A DNA stretch of 64,000 bases from Rugosimonospora africana (GCF_016862975.1 NZ_BONZ01000083.1:1-64000), one strand, 5' to 3'. Shown: positions 54,312-63,358, numbered from the stretch's first letter. Program-made: numbers and translations. The notes: a model not told the origin generated them from the letters alone.

Positions 54312-55196
54312 TCACCGGCCCGGTACCGCCGCGGTCTGGTGGGGGCCGGTCGGACCGGGCACGGTCCCCGGGTCCGCGTCGGTCCCCGCCCACCCGGCCC
54401 TCAGCCGGCGCAGTGTCCTCCGCTGCCAGCCCGCCGGTGCCGGGCGCCCGTGCGGCAGCGACAGCCAGGTCAGCGATGCCTCGCCGCGCAACAGTGCCCC
54501 GCTGTCCGTGCCGGCCGGCGGAGTCTCACCGACCGGTTCGAACCGCATGCGCAGGTCCACCGACCGGTCGGCCGCCTCGCACCGCTCGAGCCGGGCGACG
54601 GTGGTGCCGGTCGTGGCGAGAACCCGCCAGCCGATCCGGCCGGGGTCCGACGGCGGGCGGGCGGGCAGGTTGACGTTGAGCGCGCCGGACGGCGGTACCC
54701 CGCCGCGCAGCACGGCGAGCAGGACCGCGACGAAGCGCTGGCAGCCCGTCCAGTCCACCCGCTCGGGCGGCCCGACCACGGAGACCGCAGCCGCCGGGAT
54801 GCCCGCCAGGCCGCCGGTCAGCGCGCTTCCGACGGTGCCCGAGTGCAGCACGCCGACACCGGTGTTCACGCCGTGGTTGATGCCGGCGAGAACGAGGTCC
54901 GGCCGCCGGCCGAACGCGCCTGCGGCGACGAGGGTGGTCAGCGCCGCGGGATAGGTCGGCATCTGGTACACCGCGACGTCGTCGAGGCCGTCGCCGCTCC
55001 ACACGACGCGCTCGGCGCGCAGCGGAGCCGAACCGAAGCCGCCGCCCAGCGCCGTACCGGTGACCGACCGGTCCTGGCTCGGCGCCACCACCAGCGGCAC
55101 CGCGCCGGCGGCCCGGACCGCGACGGCCGCGGCGCGCAGCCCGCGCGCGTGCACGCCGTCGTCGTTGGTGACCAGAACCAGGGGAGCGCCTGTCAT
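54312..55196 (-). CDS. SurE-like phosphatase (5'-nucleotidase family)
   Basis: A 294-residue SurE-family protein. The metal-binding start LVLVTNDDGVHARGL is diagnostic, and AGINHGVNTG with HSGTVGSALTGGLAGI supplies the rest of the active site. SurE proteins remove phosphate from nucleoside monophosphates, polyphosphate or, in some pathways, from phosphorylated intermediates. The C-terminal 90 residues are longer and more Arg/Pro-rich than in SurE itself. Its ATG overlaps the stop of the glycosyltransferase upstream (ATGA), so it is the last gene of the right-hand operon. A dephosphorylation step in glycan or antibiotic assembly is the likely role. Confidence 0.88.
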   Translation of the reverse strand: MTGAPLVLVTNDDGVHARGLRAAAVAVRAAGAVPLVVAPSQDRSVTGTALGGGFGSAPLRAERVVWSGDGLDDVAVYQMPTYPAALTTLVAAGAFGRRPDLVLAGINHGVNTGVGVLHSGTVGSALTGGLAGIPAAAVSVVGPPERVDWTGCQRFVAVLLAVLRGGVPPSGALNVNLPARPPSDPGRIGWRVLATTGTTVARLERCEAADRSVDLRMRFEPVGETPPAGTDSGALLRGEASLTWLSLPHGRPAPAGWQRRTLRRLRAGWAGTDADPGTVPGPTGPHQTAAVPGR

Positions 55197-56428
55197 TCGG
55201 CGGCCAGCCCGCCGTAGCGCGCCAGCAGCGGCGGCACCACCCGGTGCGGGGCGAACCGGGCCACCGCCGCCCGCGCCCGCGCGCCCGTGCGCGTCAGCGC
55301 CGCCGGGTCGCACAGCAGGCGGTCGAGCGCGCCGGCCAGGGCGTCCGGGTCGTCCGGCGCGACGAGGTGGCCGGTGGTGCCGGAGGCGATGATCTCGTCG
55401 ACGCCGCTGCCCGAGCAGGCCAGTACGGTCCGGCCGCGGGCCATCGCCTCGAGGCACGCGTACGGGAAGTTCTCGTAGCGGGAGGGCAGCACGACCAGGT
55501 CGCTGTGGTCGATCTCCCGGCGCAGCGCCGGCCAGCGCAGCGGCGGCCGGAACCGGCACCGGTCAGGGTCGGGTATGCCGCTCAGGCGCTCCTCCATCTG
55601 CTCTCGCAGTGACCGGCCACGCCAGCGGGTGTCGCGCCCGGCGAACGTGACCGTGGCCGGTCCGCCGCGGCGCAGATGGGTCGCGACCGCCTCGGCGAGC
55701 GCGAGCACCCCCTTTCGGTGCTCCAGCCGGCCGAAGTAGAGCACCCGCGGCAGCCCGCTGCTCTCACACCCGCCGCTCTCACACCCGCCGCTCTCGCGGC
55801 CCCCGCCCTGCCGCCCGCCGCCCTCACGGCCGCCGGCCGCGCGGTGCGCTGGCGCCAGGCAGCCGGGGGAGACCGGGTTCGGTATCACGGCAGGCGGGTC
55901 GGTCAATCCCCACACCGCGGTGGCCTCCGCCGACAGCCACCGCGTGGGGCTGGTCAGCAACGCCGAGCCTTCGGCCTGCCGGCGTTCCAGGTCCAGCCGG
56001 CAGCTGTCGTCGCGGTAGATGCGCTGGCCGTCGTTGCGGCGCAGCAACGAGGCGAGCGGCAGGTGGAGCCGGGTGGTCACCGGCACCGAACCCGCATCGC
56101 CGAGCAGCAGCGCGGCCACCCCGCCGAAGTCGGCCGCCTCCAGCACCTCGGGCCGGTCGGCCGGCGCCGTGGCCAGCCACACCGCGCGGAACCGCTCGGC
56201 CCACTCCAGAGCCTGGCCCGACTGCGCCGCAACCGGCAACACCCGCAGCCGGCCGCGCTCCAGCGGGCGGCGCCCGGCGGCCGTGGTAGCCGCGTACACC
56301 GTGACCCGGTGGCCGAAGCGTACCGCCGCGGCCGCCAGCACCCGGCAGTATGTGGCGATACCTCCGGCCGGCTCGTCCTGGTACCACTCCGGTGTCATCA
56401 ACCCCAGGTGCATCGCGCGACCGGTCAC
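55193..56428 (-). CDS. GT4-family glycosyltransferase
   Basis: A 411-residue retaining glycosyltransferase with the GT-B fold. The N-terminus has LMTPEWYQDEPAGGIATYCRVLA (acceptor-side Gly-rich loop). The donor-binding half has VLYFGRLEHRKG, VVLPSRYENFPYACLEAMA and VDEIIASGTTGHLV, the E-x7-E region of the GT4 family. Between the halves is a low-complexity insert rich in Gly, Glu and Ser encoded by short tandem repeats. The GTG start overlaps the previous gene's stop (GTGA); an ATG five codons in is possible. Confidence 0.88.
   Translation of the reverse strand: MTGRAMHLGLMTPEWYQDEPAGGIATYCRVLAAAAVRFGHRVTVYAATTAAGRRPLERGRLRVLPVAAQSGQALEWAERFRAVWLATAPADRPEVLEAADFGGVAALLLGDAGSVPVTTRLHLPLASLLRRNDGQRIYRDDSCRLDLERRQAEGSALLTSPTRWLSAEATAVWGLTDPPAVIPNPVSPGCLAPAHRAAGGREGGGRQGGGRESGGCESGGCESSGLPRVLYFGRLEHRKGVLALAEAVATHLRRGGPATVTFAGRDTRWRGRSLREQMEERLSGIPDPDRCRFRPPLRWPALRREIDHSDLVVLPSRYENFPYACLEAMARGRTVLACSGSGVDEIIASGTTGHLVAPDDPDALAGALDRLLCDPAALTRTGARARAAVARFAPHRVVPPLLARYGGLAAE
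55759..55833 (-). repeat. 15-bp tandem repeat inside the GT4 gene
   Basis: Two near-perfect copies of a 15-bp unit (CGCTCTCACACCCGC on the + strand), followed by degenerate copies, encode a Gly/Glu/Ser/Cys-rich insert between the two Rossmann halves. The unit is a multiple of three, so length changes keep the frame. Confidence 0.6.
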
Positions 56429-57273
56429 TCCGCCGTGGGCACCGCGCCCACCCGATCGATGCCCCGGCGGTACGCCGCGAAGTCGTCGATGAGGTCCTCG
56501 GCGATGGCGAAGTTGCGGCGCCGGCCGTTGGCCCGCTCCTCGGCCGACAGTGAGCCGTTCTCCTGGTGGTACACGTACGCCTCGGGCAGGTAGGCGAACC
56601 GCCGCCCGGCACGGTGTAGCCGGTAGCCCAACTCGATGTCCTCGTACCCCCAGGATCCGTCGAAGACCGGCGCGAACCGCAGGGTGCCGACGCAGTCCCG
56701 GTGCATGGCCATGTCGCAGGCGTACATCACGTCGTAGGGGCGCGGGTGCCCGGCGAGGGCGGCCAGTTCGGGCAGCCGGCGCTCGACCGTCTTGCCGTAG
56801 TTCGAAATCGACGCCACTGGTTCGAGGGCCTCCAGGACGCGGCGGTCGGCGGCGATCCGCTCGGGGTCCACATGGGAGGGTGCGACGAACACCCGGTGCC
56901 CGACGAAGACCGTGGTCGCGTCGGCTCGCGTCGCCTGCCTGTAGGCCCGGATCAGGTCGGGGCCCGGAATGCAGTCGGCGTCCAGGAAAACCAGGCACGG
57001 GTACCGGGCCTGGTCGATGCCGATGTTGCGGGAGGCGCCGGGCTGGAAGTGCCGGCCCCGCAGGCCCTCCCGCCAGATGAACCGCACCTGTGGGTGCCGC
57101 TGGGCGAACCGCCCGGCCTGTTCTCGGAACTCCGGCCCGCTCTCGTTGTCGACGGCCAGTACCTCGTACGGCACGTCGAGGAGATCGCAGTCGGCGACCA
57201 CCGCGGCGAGCGTACGGTGCAGCACCGGCCATGCCTCGTAGGTGGGCACGACGACACTCACTCCGTCATTCAT
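56425..57273 (-). CDS. GT2-family glycosyltransferase
   Basis: A 282-residue inverting glycosyltransferase of family 2 (GT-A). It begins VSVVVPTYEAWPVLHRTLAAV, has LAVDNESG and LVFLDADCIPGPDL (metal-binding D-x-D), and later DGSWGYEDIELGYRLHRAG, the acceptor-side ED motif that carries the catalytic base. The ATG overlaps the end of the radical SAM gene upstream by eight bases, and its stop overlaps the GT4 start. No membrane segment is seen, so it is probably cytoplasmic. Confidence 0.9.
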   Translation of the reverse strand: MNDGVSVVVPTYEAWPVLHRTLAAVVADCDLLDVPYEVLAVDNESGPEFREQAGRFAQRHPQVRFIWREGLRGRHFQPGASRNIGIDQARYPCLVFLDADCIPGPDLIRAYRQATRADATTVFVGHRVFVAPSHVDPERIAADRRVLEALEPVASISNYGKTVERRLPELAALAGHPRPYDVMYACDMAMHRDCVGTLRFAPVFDGSWGYEDIELGYRLHRAGRRFAYLPEAYVYHQENGSLSAEERANGRRRNFAIAEDLIDDFAAYRRGIDRVGAVPTAE

Positions 57274-58363
57274 CGCGGTTCCCGGCGCGGCCCGGCATGC
57301 CGACCATGACCAGCCCGGCCGCCTTCTCGTTGAAGTCCCGGTATCGCGAGCACCGCCCGCATGAGGGCAACCGCGCCGGGCGCAGCCGGCGCAGCATGTC
57401 CTGGTACTCCTGCCCGCCCAGCAGATCGGCGACCGACGTGGTGGCCAGAGACCCGAAGCGATTCGGCTCATCCTGGACGTGGCAGCACGGGTAGACGTCG
57501 CCGTTGGGCTGCACGACGAAGTGCCCCATCGGTACGACACAGTCGCCGTTGAACGGTCCGTCGTGGCGCAGCCGCTCCACTTCGAGGCTGACCCCGAGCT
57601 CGCGAGCGCGCTCGGCCAGTTGCCGCAGGTGCCCCCGGACCGCGGCCAGCGACTCGGCCGGCAGTTGTTCGGTCTTCGCTTCGTCGGCCCAGCTGCCCCA
57701 GTCGTTGTCCTCGATGCCGGACAGCGAGTTCAGCCAGTCGATGTCCAGGCCGACCGGGAACACCCGCAGGTGGTCGGGCAGCACCGGCAGCGACAGCAGG
57801 TCCTTGACCGTGTCGGCGGTCGACTTGGAGACCACCGTGTTGACCACCAGGCGGACGCCGGGGGCCCGTTCGCGCAGCAGTGCCATGCCCCGCATTGCCT
57901 TCGCGAACAGCCCGCGCAGCTTGCGCACCTCGTCATGCACCGCGGGATCCGGACTGTCGAGCGAGACGGTGATCTGCCGGAGCCCGGACAGTGCGGCGAG
58001 CCGGGTGACCCGGTCCTCGACCAGCAGGCTGCCGTTGGTGATGATCGCGGTGGTCACACCGAGACCGTCGACGTGCTCGATGAGGTCGAGGAAGTGCGGG
58101 TACAGCATTGGTTCGCCGCCGGTGAACAGCACGTGGGCCAGCCCGGCCGCACGCAGTTCGGTGAACACCTCGCGCCAGCGCTCGACCGGAAGCATCCCCT
58201 CCCTGCTGTACTTCCACACACCGCAGAACTTGCACTTCGCGTTACACCGCCAGTCCAGGCGCACCTCGAGTTCGAGAGCGCCCAGCGGCCGCAGCTCGTG
58301 GTACGCCGTCCGGAACTGGTCCGGGTGCTGCGCGATGTATTCGCTGACTACCTCCACCATCAC
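57266..58363 (-). CDS. Radical SAM/SPASM-like protein 1
   Basis: A 365-residue radical SAM enzyme. The [4Fe-4S] motif is RCNAKCKFCGVW (C-x3-C-x2-C), followed by LFTGGEPMLYPH and IITNGSLL. The C-terminal third has extra Cys in NGDCVVPMGH, VYPCCHVQDE and PSCGRCSRY, which fits a SPASM-type auxiliary cluster. The two halves are of normal length. It overlaps the DUF362 stop by four bases and the GT2 start by eight. It is less similar to the other three radical SAM proteins than they are to each other. No substrate peptide gene is visible nearby. Confidence 0.9.
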   Translation of the reverse strand: MMVEVVSEYIAQHPDQFRTAYHELRPLGALELEVRLDWRCNAKCKFCGVWKYSREGMLPVERWREVFTELRAAGLAHVLFTGGEPMLYPHFLDLIEHVDGLGVTTAIITNGSLLVEDRVTRLAALSGLRQITVSLDSPDPAVHDEVRKLRGLFAKAMRGMALLRERAPGVRLVVNTVVSKSTADTVKDLLSLPVLPDHLRVFPVGLDIDWLNSLSGIEDNDWGSWADEAKTEQLPAESLAAVRGHLRQLAERARELGVSLEVERLRHDGPFNGDCVVPMGHFVVQPNGDVYPCCHVQDEPNRFGSLATTSVADLLGGQEYQDMLRRLRPARLPSCGRCSRYRDFNEKAAGLVMVGMPGRAGNRDE

Positions 58364-59379
58364 TCCTCATCAGGGTGTGCCGGCGGCGCGCCGCGAAGCC
58401 GGCGGAACTCCTCGACCGCGTACCACGGATTCTTGCCGTGCATCAACCTCAGTCGCTGCCCCGGCGCCGGCTCGCCGGCGGAGCCCAGCCTGGGCTTCAG
58501 GAACGCCGGCAGGGCCTCGTGGACGAAGGGCGCGTCTTCCACGGCGCGCAGCGACGCCTCGTCCACGTCTGCCGGGTCGTTGCCGAAGAACAGTCCGATG
58601 TCCGGGACGAACGCCGGCGAAGACAGCCCCCAGCAGTCGCAGTAGGGGTGGACGTTCAGCGCCACGTTCAGGCAGAGCACCTTGGCCGGGTCGAAGTGGC
58701 GCAGCACCTCCTGCGCGGAGCGGGCGAGCGCGTGCGAGAAGAACCTGCCCTGATCGATGCCCTCGGCCAGCGCCTCGTGCGGGATGTCGGCCGCCTCCAC
58801 CACGTCCTGCCGCCAGTTGTCGTGGCCCTCGAAGACGTGGATGTGGTTGCGGGTCTCCTGCGCGACGCAGCCGATGCCGATGTTCTTGATGGCCGCCCCG
58901 AAGCCGCACGAGGCATGACCCTTGACGTGGGACACCACGATCAGCCCATCGGCGTGGGCGACCATTCCGGCCACCTTGATGGTGTCGAAGTACGGAGAAT
59001 CGGTGACCGGGCGCTCCTCCAGGTACCGGTCGACCACTCCGGAGATCGGGTACACGGGGGCTCCCAGCGCCTCCTGGTTGTACCCGCGTTGCCCGGCGGT
59101 ACGCACGGCGCGGTGCTCGTCCACCACGTACAGGAAGTTCTGCCGTGTCGCGAAGCGGTCGACCAGCGCCCGTACGAACTGCGGGTGCACCGTCGTGTAA
59201 CTGTCTGGTCCACCGACGTGCAGCTTGATGGCGATCTTGTCGCGGTCACCGAACGCGCGCTCGGGTGCCAATTCGTCCAGCAGGTCACGGAACCGCCGCA
59301 GCAGCGTCGCTTCCCGACTGACGGCGTCGATCTGCGCCGGTAGCGAGTACACCCGCTCGGGCAGCATGCCGGCGGTCAC
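58360..59379 (-). CDS. DUF362 domain protein
   Basis: A 339-residue protein. Recognisable DUF362 segments are KIAIKLHVGGPDSYTTVHPQFV, DGLIVVSHVKGHASCGFGAAIKNIGIGC and LNVALNVHPYCDCWGL. Some DUF362 proteins carry ferredoxin-like clusters at the C-terminus; here only scattered Cys (SCGFG, YCDCW) are seen, so a full 2[4Fe-4S] domain is not evident. The GTG start overlaps the preceding glycosyltransferase stop (GTGA); an ATG four codons in is possible. It lies between a glycosyltransferase and a radical SAM gene. An electron-transfer or maturation role for the radical SAM enzymes is a reasonable guess, not shown. Confidence 0.82.
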   Translation of the reverse strand: MTAGMLPERVYSLPAQIDAVSREATLLRRFRDLLDELAPERAFGDRDKIAIKLHVGGPDSYTTVHPQFVRALVDRFATRQNFLYVVDEHRAVRTAGQRGYNQEALGAPVYPISGVVDRYLEERPVTDSPYFDTIKVAGMVAHADGLIVVSHVKGHASCGFGAAIKNIGIGCVAQETRNHIHVFEGHDNWRQDVVEAADIPHEALAEGIDQGRFFSHALARSAQEVLRHFDPAKVLCLNVALNVHPYCDCWGLSSPAFVPDIGLFFGNDPADVDEASLRAVEDAPFVHEALPAFLKPRLGSAGEPAPGQRLRLMHGKNPWYAVEEFRRLRGAPPAHPDEE

Positions 59380-60368
59380 GGCGACCGGTCCGCGAGCCAG
59401 CCGGTGAGGTACCCGGCGCAGATGGTCAGCATCGCCGCCCTGTGCAACAGGGCCTGCGCCGTCACCGGCCTGTCCCGCCGGCGTCGCGTCCAGCCGACCG
59501 GGTGGCGCGCCGCGGTGGCGAGCCCCGCGGCGGCACCGATCACCGGCGCGACCGGCCGGCGGGACACTGCCAGGCCCACCGCGCCGCCGAGCGCCGATGC
59601 CGCGGCCATCCGCACTGCGCTGTGGCCCCAGCCGAAGCAGTCCGGGAACCGGCCGCCGGTCTCGCGGCGCAGCGCGCCGAACACCCGAGCCTCCTGCCAG
59701 GTCTTGGCGAGGAACTGGCCGACAGTCTCCCTGGCCAGGTGCCTCGGCCGGCCCGGCAGCGTCCCGGCGCCCCGCCAGTCGGGCCGTCGCGCCAGCCGGT
59801 AGGCCAGTGCCTTGTCCTCGCACGCGGTCAGCCGTTCGTCGAACGGTGTCGCCAGCAGGGCGCTGCGGCGCGCGGCCAGATGCACCGTGCTGCAACGCTC
59901 CACCGCCGGATCGTCCGTGCAGGTCGGGTAGATGGTGGCGGATAGGCTTGCCAGCCAAGGGCGCCGACCGGTCGGCGTGACCAGATCGAACCGGCCCACC
60001 AACAGGTCGAGCGGCTGCGCCGTCGCCTGTGCCAGCCCGGCCAGCCAGTCCGGGCCGACCCGCACGTCCGCGCTCACGAACGCCACCCACGGGTACCGGG
60101 CCGCTCTCACCCCGACGTTGCGCTGGTACCCGTAGCCGGCGCGGTCGCAGCGCACGACCCGTACCGTCATCCCGTGGCAGTCCCGCGCCGCCCAGCGCTC
60201 CGCCAGCTCCGCGGTACCGTCGCCGGAGCGGCCGTCGATGACCAGCACCTCGACGGGCAGCGGGGCGTCCCGCGCCGCGAGCGCGAGCGCGGTCAGGCAG
60301 CCGTCGAGGTAGCCGATCTCGTTGCGGCAGATGACGACGATGCTGACCCCGGTGGGCGGGTGAGTCAC
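59376..60368 (-). CDS. GT2-family glycosyltransferase with C-terminal hydrophobic segments
   Basis: A 330-residue family 2 glycosyltransferase. It starts VSIVVICRNEIGYLDGCLTAL, has VLVIDGRSGDGT, VAFVSADVRVGPDW (D-x-D position reads SAD) and a CEDKALAYRLARR acceptor motif. After residue 245 it has hydrophobic stretches (AAASALGGAVGLAV, VIGAAAGLATAA) that may anchor it to the membrane. The GTG start overlaps the upstream radical SAM gene's stop. Its D-x-D is altered, so metal binding may differ from the other GT2 enzymes. Confidence 0.85.
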   Translation of the reverse strand: MTHPPTGVSIVVICRNEIGYLDGCLTALALAARDAPLPVEVLVIDGRSGDGTAELAERWAARDCHGMTVRVVRCDRAGYGYQRNVGVRAARYPWVAFVSADVRVGPDWLAGLAQATAQPLDLLVGRFDLVTPTGRRPWLASLSATIYPTCTDDPAVERCSTVHLAARRSALLATPFDERLTACEDKALAYRLARRPDWRGAGTLPGRPRHLARETVGQFLAKTWQEARVFGALRRETGGRFPDCFGWGHSAVRMAAASALGGAVGLAVSRRPVAPVIGAAAGLATAARHPVGWTRRRRDRPVTAQALLHRAAMLTICAGYLTGWLADRSP

Positions 60369-61399
60369 GTGTTCGCCACCGCCCTGGGCGGCGGTTCGAG
60401 CAACTGCGAGGGGAAGCCGACGTAGCACGGACTGGGGCAGCTGCTACAGAACTTCTCTTCGATGGTCCGCACGATCTCCTGCCTGCGCGCGCCATACCAG
60501 ATCTCTTCGAACGACTGCTCGGCAAGGGAACCGAACAGCAGTTCCGAGGAGCGCCAGCACGGCCGCACGGAACCGTTGGGTTCCAGGAAGAACCCGCCGC
60601 GCTGGAAGATGCACGGCGCCACCCGTCGCTCTCCGCGCAGGGTGGCCTGGAGGCTGCGGTAGAACGACATCGGCGGGCTGATCCGGTCCGCGTACGGCTC
60701 CAGCGTGTCGAGGAACGCGATGAACCGGTCGACGAGTTCCCGCTCGGCGTGGAAGCGGCCCACCCGGTCGGCGTTGTTCATGTAGACGTCGGTCTCCATC
60801 GGGAACGTGAACGAGACCGCGAGGTCCCGCTCCACCGCGAACTGGAGCACGTCGTCGAGGTGGTCGATGTTCTTGAAGGTGGCCGTGGCGGACACGCCGA
60901 ATCCCATCTCGGACCGGGGAACGCGCAGCTCGCGGATCGCGTCGATGGTCCGTACGGTCTTGGTGAACGCGCCCCGTACCCCGCGGATCTCGTCGTGCAG
61001 CTCGCCGACACCGTCCAGGCTGATGAACAGGTACAGCTTCTTCTTGCGTTGCCGGGCCACATCGATCACAGCCCGGATGCGCTCGAAGCTCGGCCGCAGC
61101 ATGCCGTTGGAGTTCAGCGAGAAACTCTCCAGGTTCGGGCACGAGTCGACCAGCCGGGCCACCAGGTGCGCCAGGTCTTTGCGCAGGGTGGGCTCTCCGC
61201 CGGTGAAGTTGATGGCCCGCAGCGTGCTGGCCACCGACGGGTGGCCGAAGATGGCGGCCAGCTCGTCGTCGGACAGCCGGTCACGCTGGTTGAGATCGCC
61301 GAGTGCGCACATGTCGCAGTTGGCGTTGCACAGGTAGGTGACGGGCAGGATGGCTACCTCCGGCCAACCGATCGCCGGGTCAACCAGGGATTGGGCCAT
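60365..61399 (-). CDS. Radical SAM/SPASM-like protein 2
   Basis: A 344-residue radical SAM enzyme with LCNANCDMCALG (C-x3-C-x2-C), INFTGGEPTLRKD, SFSLNSNGML and FISLDGVGELHDEI. The C-terminus has APCIFQRGG, VRPCWRSSE and FCSSCPSPCYVG, which could bind one or two auxiliary clusters. It shares the S-L-D-G-x-G-x-x-H-D and G-A-F segments with radical SAM proteins 3 and 4, so the three look like paralogues. The ATG overlaps the upstream gene by 20 bases; the longer ORF has no similarity. Confidence 0.9.
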   Translation of the reverse strand: MAQSLVDPAIGWPEVAILPVTYLCNANCDMCALGDLNQRDRLSDDELAAIFGHPSVASTLRAINFTGGEPTLRKDLAHLVARLVDSCPNLESFSLNSNGMLRPSFERIRAVIDVARQRKKKLYLFISLDGVGELHDEIRGVRGAFTKTVRTIDAIRELRVPRSEMGFGVSATATFKNIDHLDDVLQFAVERDLAVSFTFPMETDVYMNNADRVGRFHAERELVDRFIAFLDTLEPYADRISPPMSFYRSLQATLRGERRVAPCIFQRGGFFLEPNGSVRPCWRSSELLFGSLAEQSFEEIWYGARRQEIVRTIEEKFCSSCPSPCYVGFPSQLLEPPPRAVANT

Positions 61400-62360
61400 C
61401 GGAACTCCTCCAGGCGAAACAGTTGGTGGTGCAGGTCCGGCACGTCTGCGCCGCACCGGCCGAAAGCAGCTCCCGTCGCCGGCCGAGTGCACCGTCCCAG
61501 GCGCCGGCTAGGTCGTCCCCGGGCAGCGCGTCGGCGAGCACCATCCGCTGGCTGGTACCGCAGATCGCCACGGCGCCGTCCGAGGTCAGCAGCGCGCCGC
61601 GGTGCAGCAGCCGGCAGGGCAGCCGGCGCGCTTCGCCGCGCAGCACGCTGCGTAGGTCGGTGTCCAACCGTTGCCGGCTGCGCCGGGTCAGGAAGTCCAC
61701 GGCCGCAGCCGACTGTTCGGGGGTCAGGCTCACGTCGCGGTAGAGCGGGAGGCTGTTGATGTAGTGGTCGGAGCTGTTGACCACCGCGTACGACACGGGC
61801 AGCCCCTCGGCCTCGGCGTGGTCGGCGAGGTCGTCCAGGCCGTCCACGTTCAACCGGTTGATCACGCAGGTCAGCGCGACGCTCACCGAATCCCGCCGGC
61901 GCGCCTCGGCGAGAAAGGCGGACACCTCGGCGAAGGCGCCGGGCCGGCGACGCACCCGGTCGTGGACCTCTCCGACGCCGTCGAGCGAGACGTAGACGTC
62001 CAGCGGCGAACCGTCGTCGAGTTCGTCGAGGCCGGCCAGCGTGGCCCGGGCCGGCACACCGGCGGTGGAGACGCTCAACCGCTCGTAGTACGGGCGCAGC
62101 GACAGCAGCGCGGGGAACAGTCGGCGGGCGGCCGGCATCACCAGCGGGTCGCCGCCGGTGATGTTCACCTCCTCCCAACGGGTCGCGCCGTCCGGCGGCC
62201 GGCTGACCGCGGTCGTGAGCGTCTCGACCGGCAGCACGGTGTGCGGCCGGCTGTCCGGCAACCCGCAGAAGACACAGGCGCAGCCGCACGCCGAGGTGAG
62301 CGAGGCGATCAGGATTCCCCGGGTCCGCCGGGTGGTCGGGGCCTCGCTGGTGACGGTCAC
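61380..62360 (-). CDS. Radical SAM/SPASM-like protein 3
   Basis: A 326-residue radical SAM enzyme. The cluster motif is SACGCACVFCGLP, with one extra Cys inside the C-x3-C spacing. NITGGDPLVMPA takes the place of the usual GGEP. It has the paralogue segment VYVSLDGVGEVHDRV and a C-terminal Cys set LPCRLLHRG, AICGTSQR and TCRTCTTNCFAW. The GTG start overlaps the upstream gene's stop (GTGA). It is the most divergent of the three paralogues. Confidence 0.88.
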   Translation of the reverse strand: MTVTSEAPTTRRTRGILIASLTSACGCACVFCGLPDSRPHTVLPVETLTTAVSRPPDGATRWEEVNITGGDPLVMPAARRLFPALLSLRPYYERLSVSTAGVPARATLAGLDELDDGSPLDVYVSLDGVGEVHDRVRRRPGAFAEVSAFLAEARRRDSVSVALTCVINRLNVDGLDDLADHAEAEGLPVSYAVVNSSDHYINSLPLYRDVSLTPEQSAAAVDFLTRRSRQRLDTDLRSVLRGEARRLPCRLLHRGALLTSDGAVAICGTSQRMVLADALPGDDLAGAWDGALGRRRELLSAGAAQTCRTCTTNCFAWRSSDGPIPG

Positions 62361-63358
62361 ACCAGTGCCCCGACCGTCAGGTCCCAGTCCTCGTAGGAGT
62401 TGGAGAAGCACGATTCGCACTTGGCGGGGATGAGCTCGTCCCGGCACCGGCTCCGGTCGGCCCCACGCCAGATCTCCTCGAATCCGGTCTCCAGAAGGTT
62501 ACCGATGTAGAAGTCCAGGAACGTCCCGCAGATGTACGCCTTCCCGTCGGGCATCAGAACGAAGCCCTTCTCCGGGAAGAAGCAGCCCCGGGTGCGCCGG
62601 CCGTTGCGCAGGGTTTCCAGCATGGTCGCGTAGAACCGGCTGGAGAAGTTGATGCTCTCCGGGTACCGGCACACCTCGGTGATCGCGGACTTGACGGCCT
62701 CGAACTGCTCGTCGGTGACCTGGAACCGGCGTTCCAGCCCCGCGCCACCGATGAACACCTCCGGCCGGGCGGCGAGGTTGTAGTCGACCCGGACCCCCAT
62801 CGCGCGGACGTAGTGCAGCACCGGCAGGATCTGGTCGCTGTTGCGGTCGGTGATGGTGAAGCTCGCCGTCGCCCGCAGGGTCTCCGGCCACTTGTGGGTC
62901 TCCTCGGCCAGGAACCGCAGCGCCTCGTCGGCCTGCTGGAAGGCGCCGGGGTGCCGCCGGTGCCGGTCGTGCGCCTGCCCGATGCCGTCCAGCGAGATGT
63001 AGATGCGCAGCTTCGCGCCGCGCTCCCGGCACGCGGGCAGTACCTGTTCGAGGGCGCCCCGGATCTCGCGTTTGAGGTGCCCGTCGGTGTTGATGCAGAT
63101 CTCCCGCAGCCGGCTGTAGTTCTGGAGCATTCCCGACATCAGCGCGTTGATCCGCGGATGGGTGAACGGTTCGCCGCCGCTGAGGTTCACCGACTCGACG
63201 TGCTGGCGCAGGTAGGGATCGGCCCCGACCCGCGACAGCAGGTCGTCACCGGAGTGCTCCTTGTCGGTCTCCGGCAGCCGCCAGATCCCGCAGCTGCGGC
63301 ACTTGCTGTTGCAGGTCATCGTGATCGGAAAGATCATGACACGGGGGTCGCTATTCAC
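62357..63358 (-). CDS. Radical SAM/SPASM-like protein 4
   Basis: A 333-residue radical SAM enzyme with TCNSKCRSCGIW (C-x3-C-x2-C), VNLSGGEPFTHPR, ICINTDGHL and the paralogue segment IYISLDGIGQAHDRH. C-terminal Cys are in RGCFFPEKG, YICGTFLD and AKCESCFSN. It overlaps both neighbours by four bases. Its presence next to two relatives points to gene duplication and division of labour on related substrates. Confidence 0.9.
   Translation of the reverse strand: MNSDPRVMIFPITMTCNSKCRSCGIWRLPETDKEHSGDDLLSRVGADPYLRQHVESVNLSGGEPFTHPRINALMSGMLQNYSRLREICINTDGHLKREIRGALEQVLPACRERGAKLRIYISLDGIGQAHDRHRRHPGAFQQADEALRFLAEETHKWPETLRATASFTITDRNSDQILPVLHYVRAMGVRVDYNLAARPEVFIGGAGLERRFQVTDEQFEAVKSAITEVCRYPESINFSSRFYATMLETLRNGRRTRGCFFPEKGFVLMPDGKAYICGTFLDFYIGNLLETGFEEIWRGADRSRCRDELIPAKCESCFSNSYEDWDLTVGALV

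Noticed and set aside
55759-55833. Short repeats considered as a CRISPR array
   Set aside because: The repeats are adjacent 15-bp units without spacers and lie inside a coding frame.
57266-63358. Radical SAM genes considered as sactipeptide or other RiPP maturases
   Set aside because: No small precursor ORF or leader-binding partner was seen within the operon; the right edge prevents a final decision.
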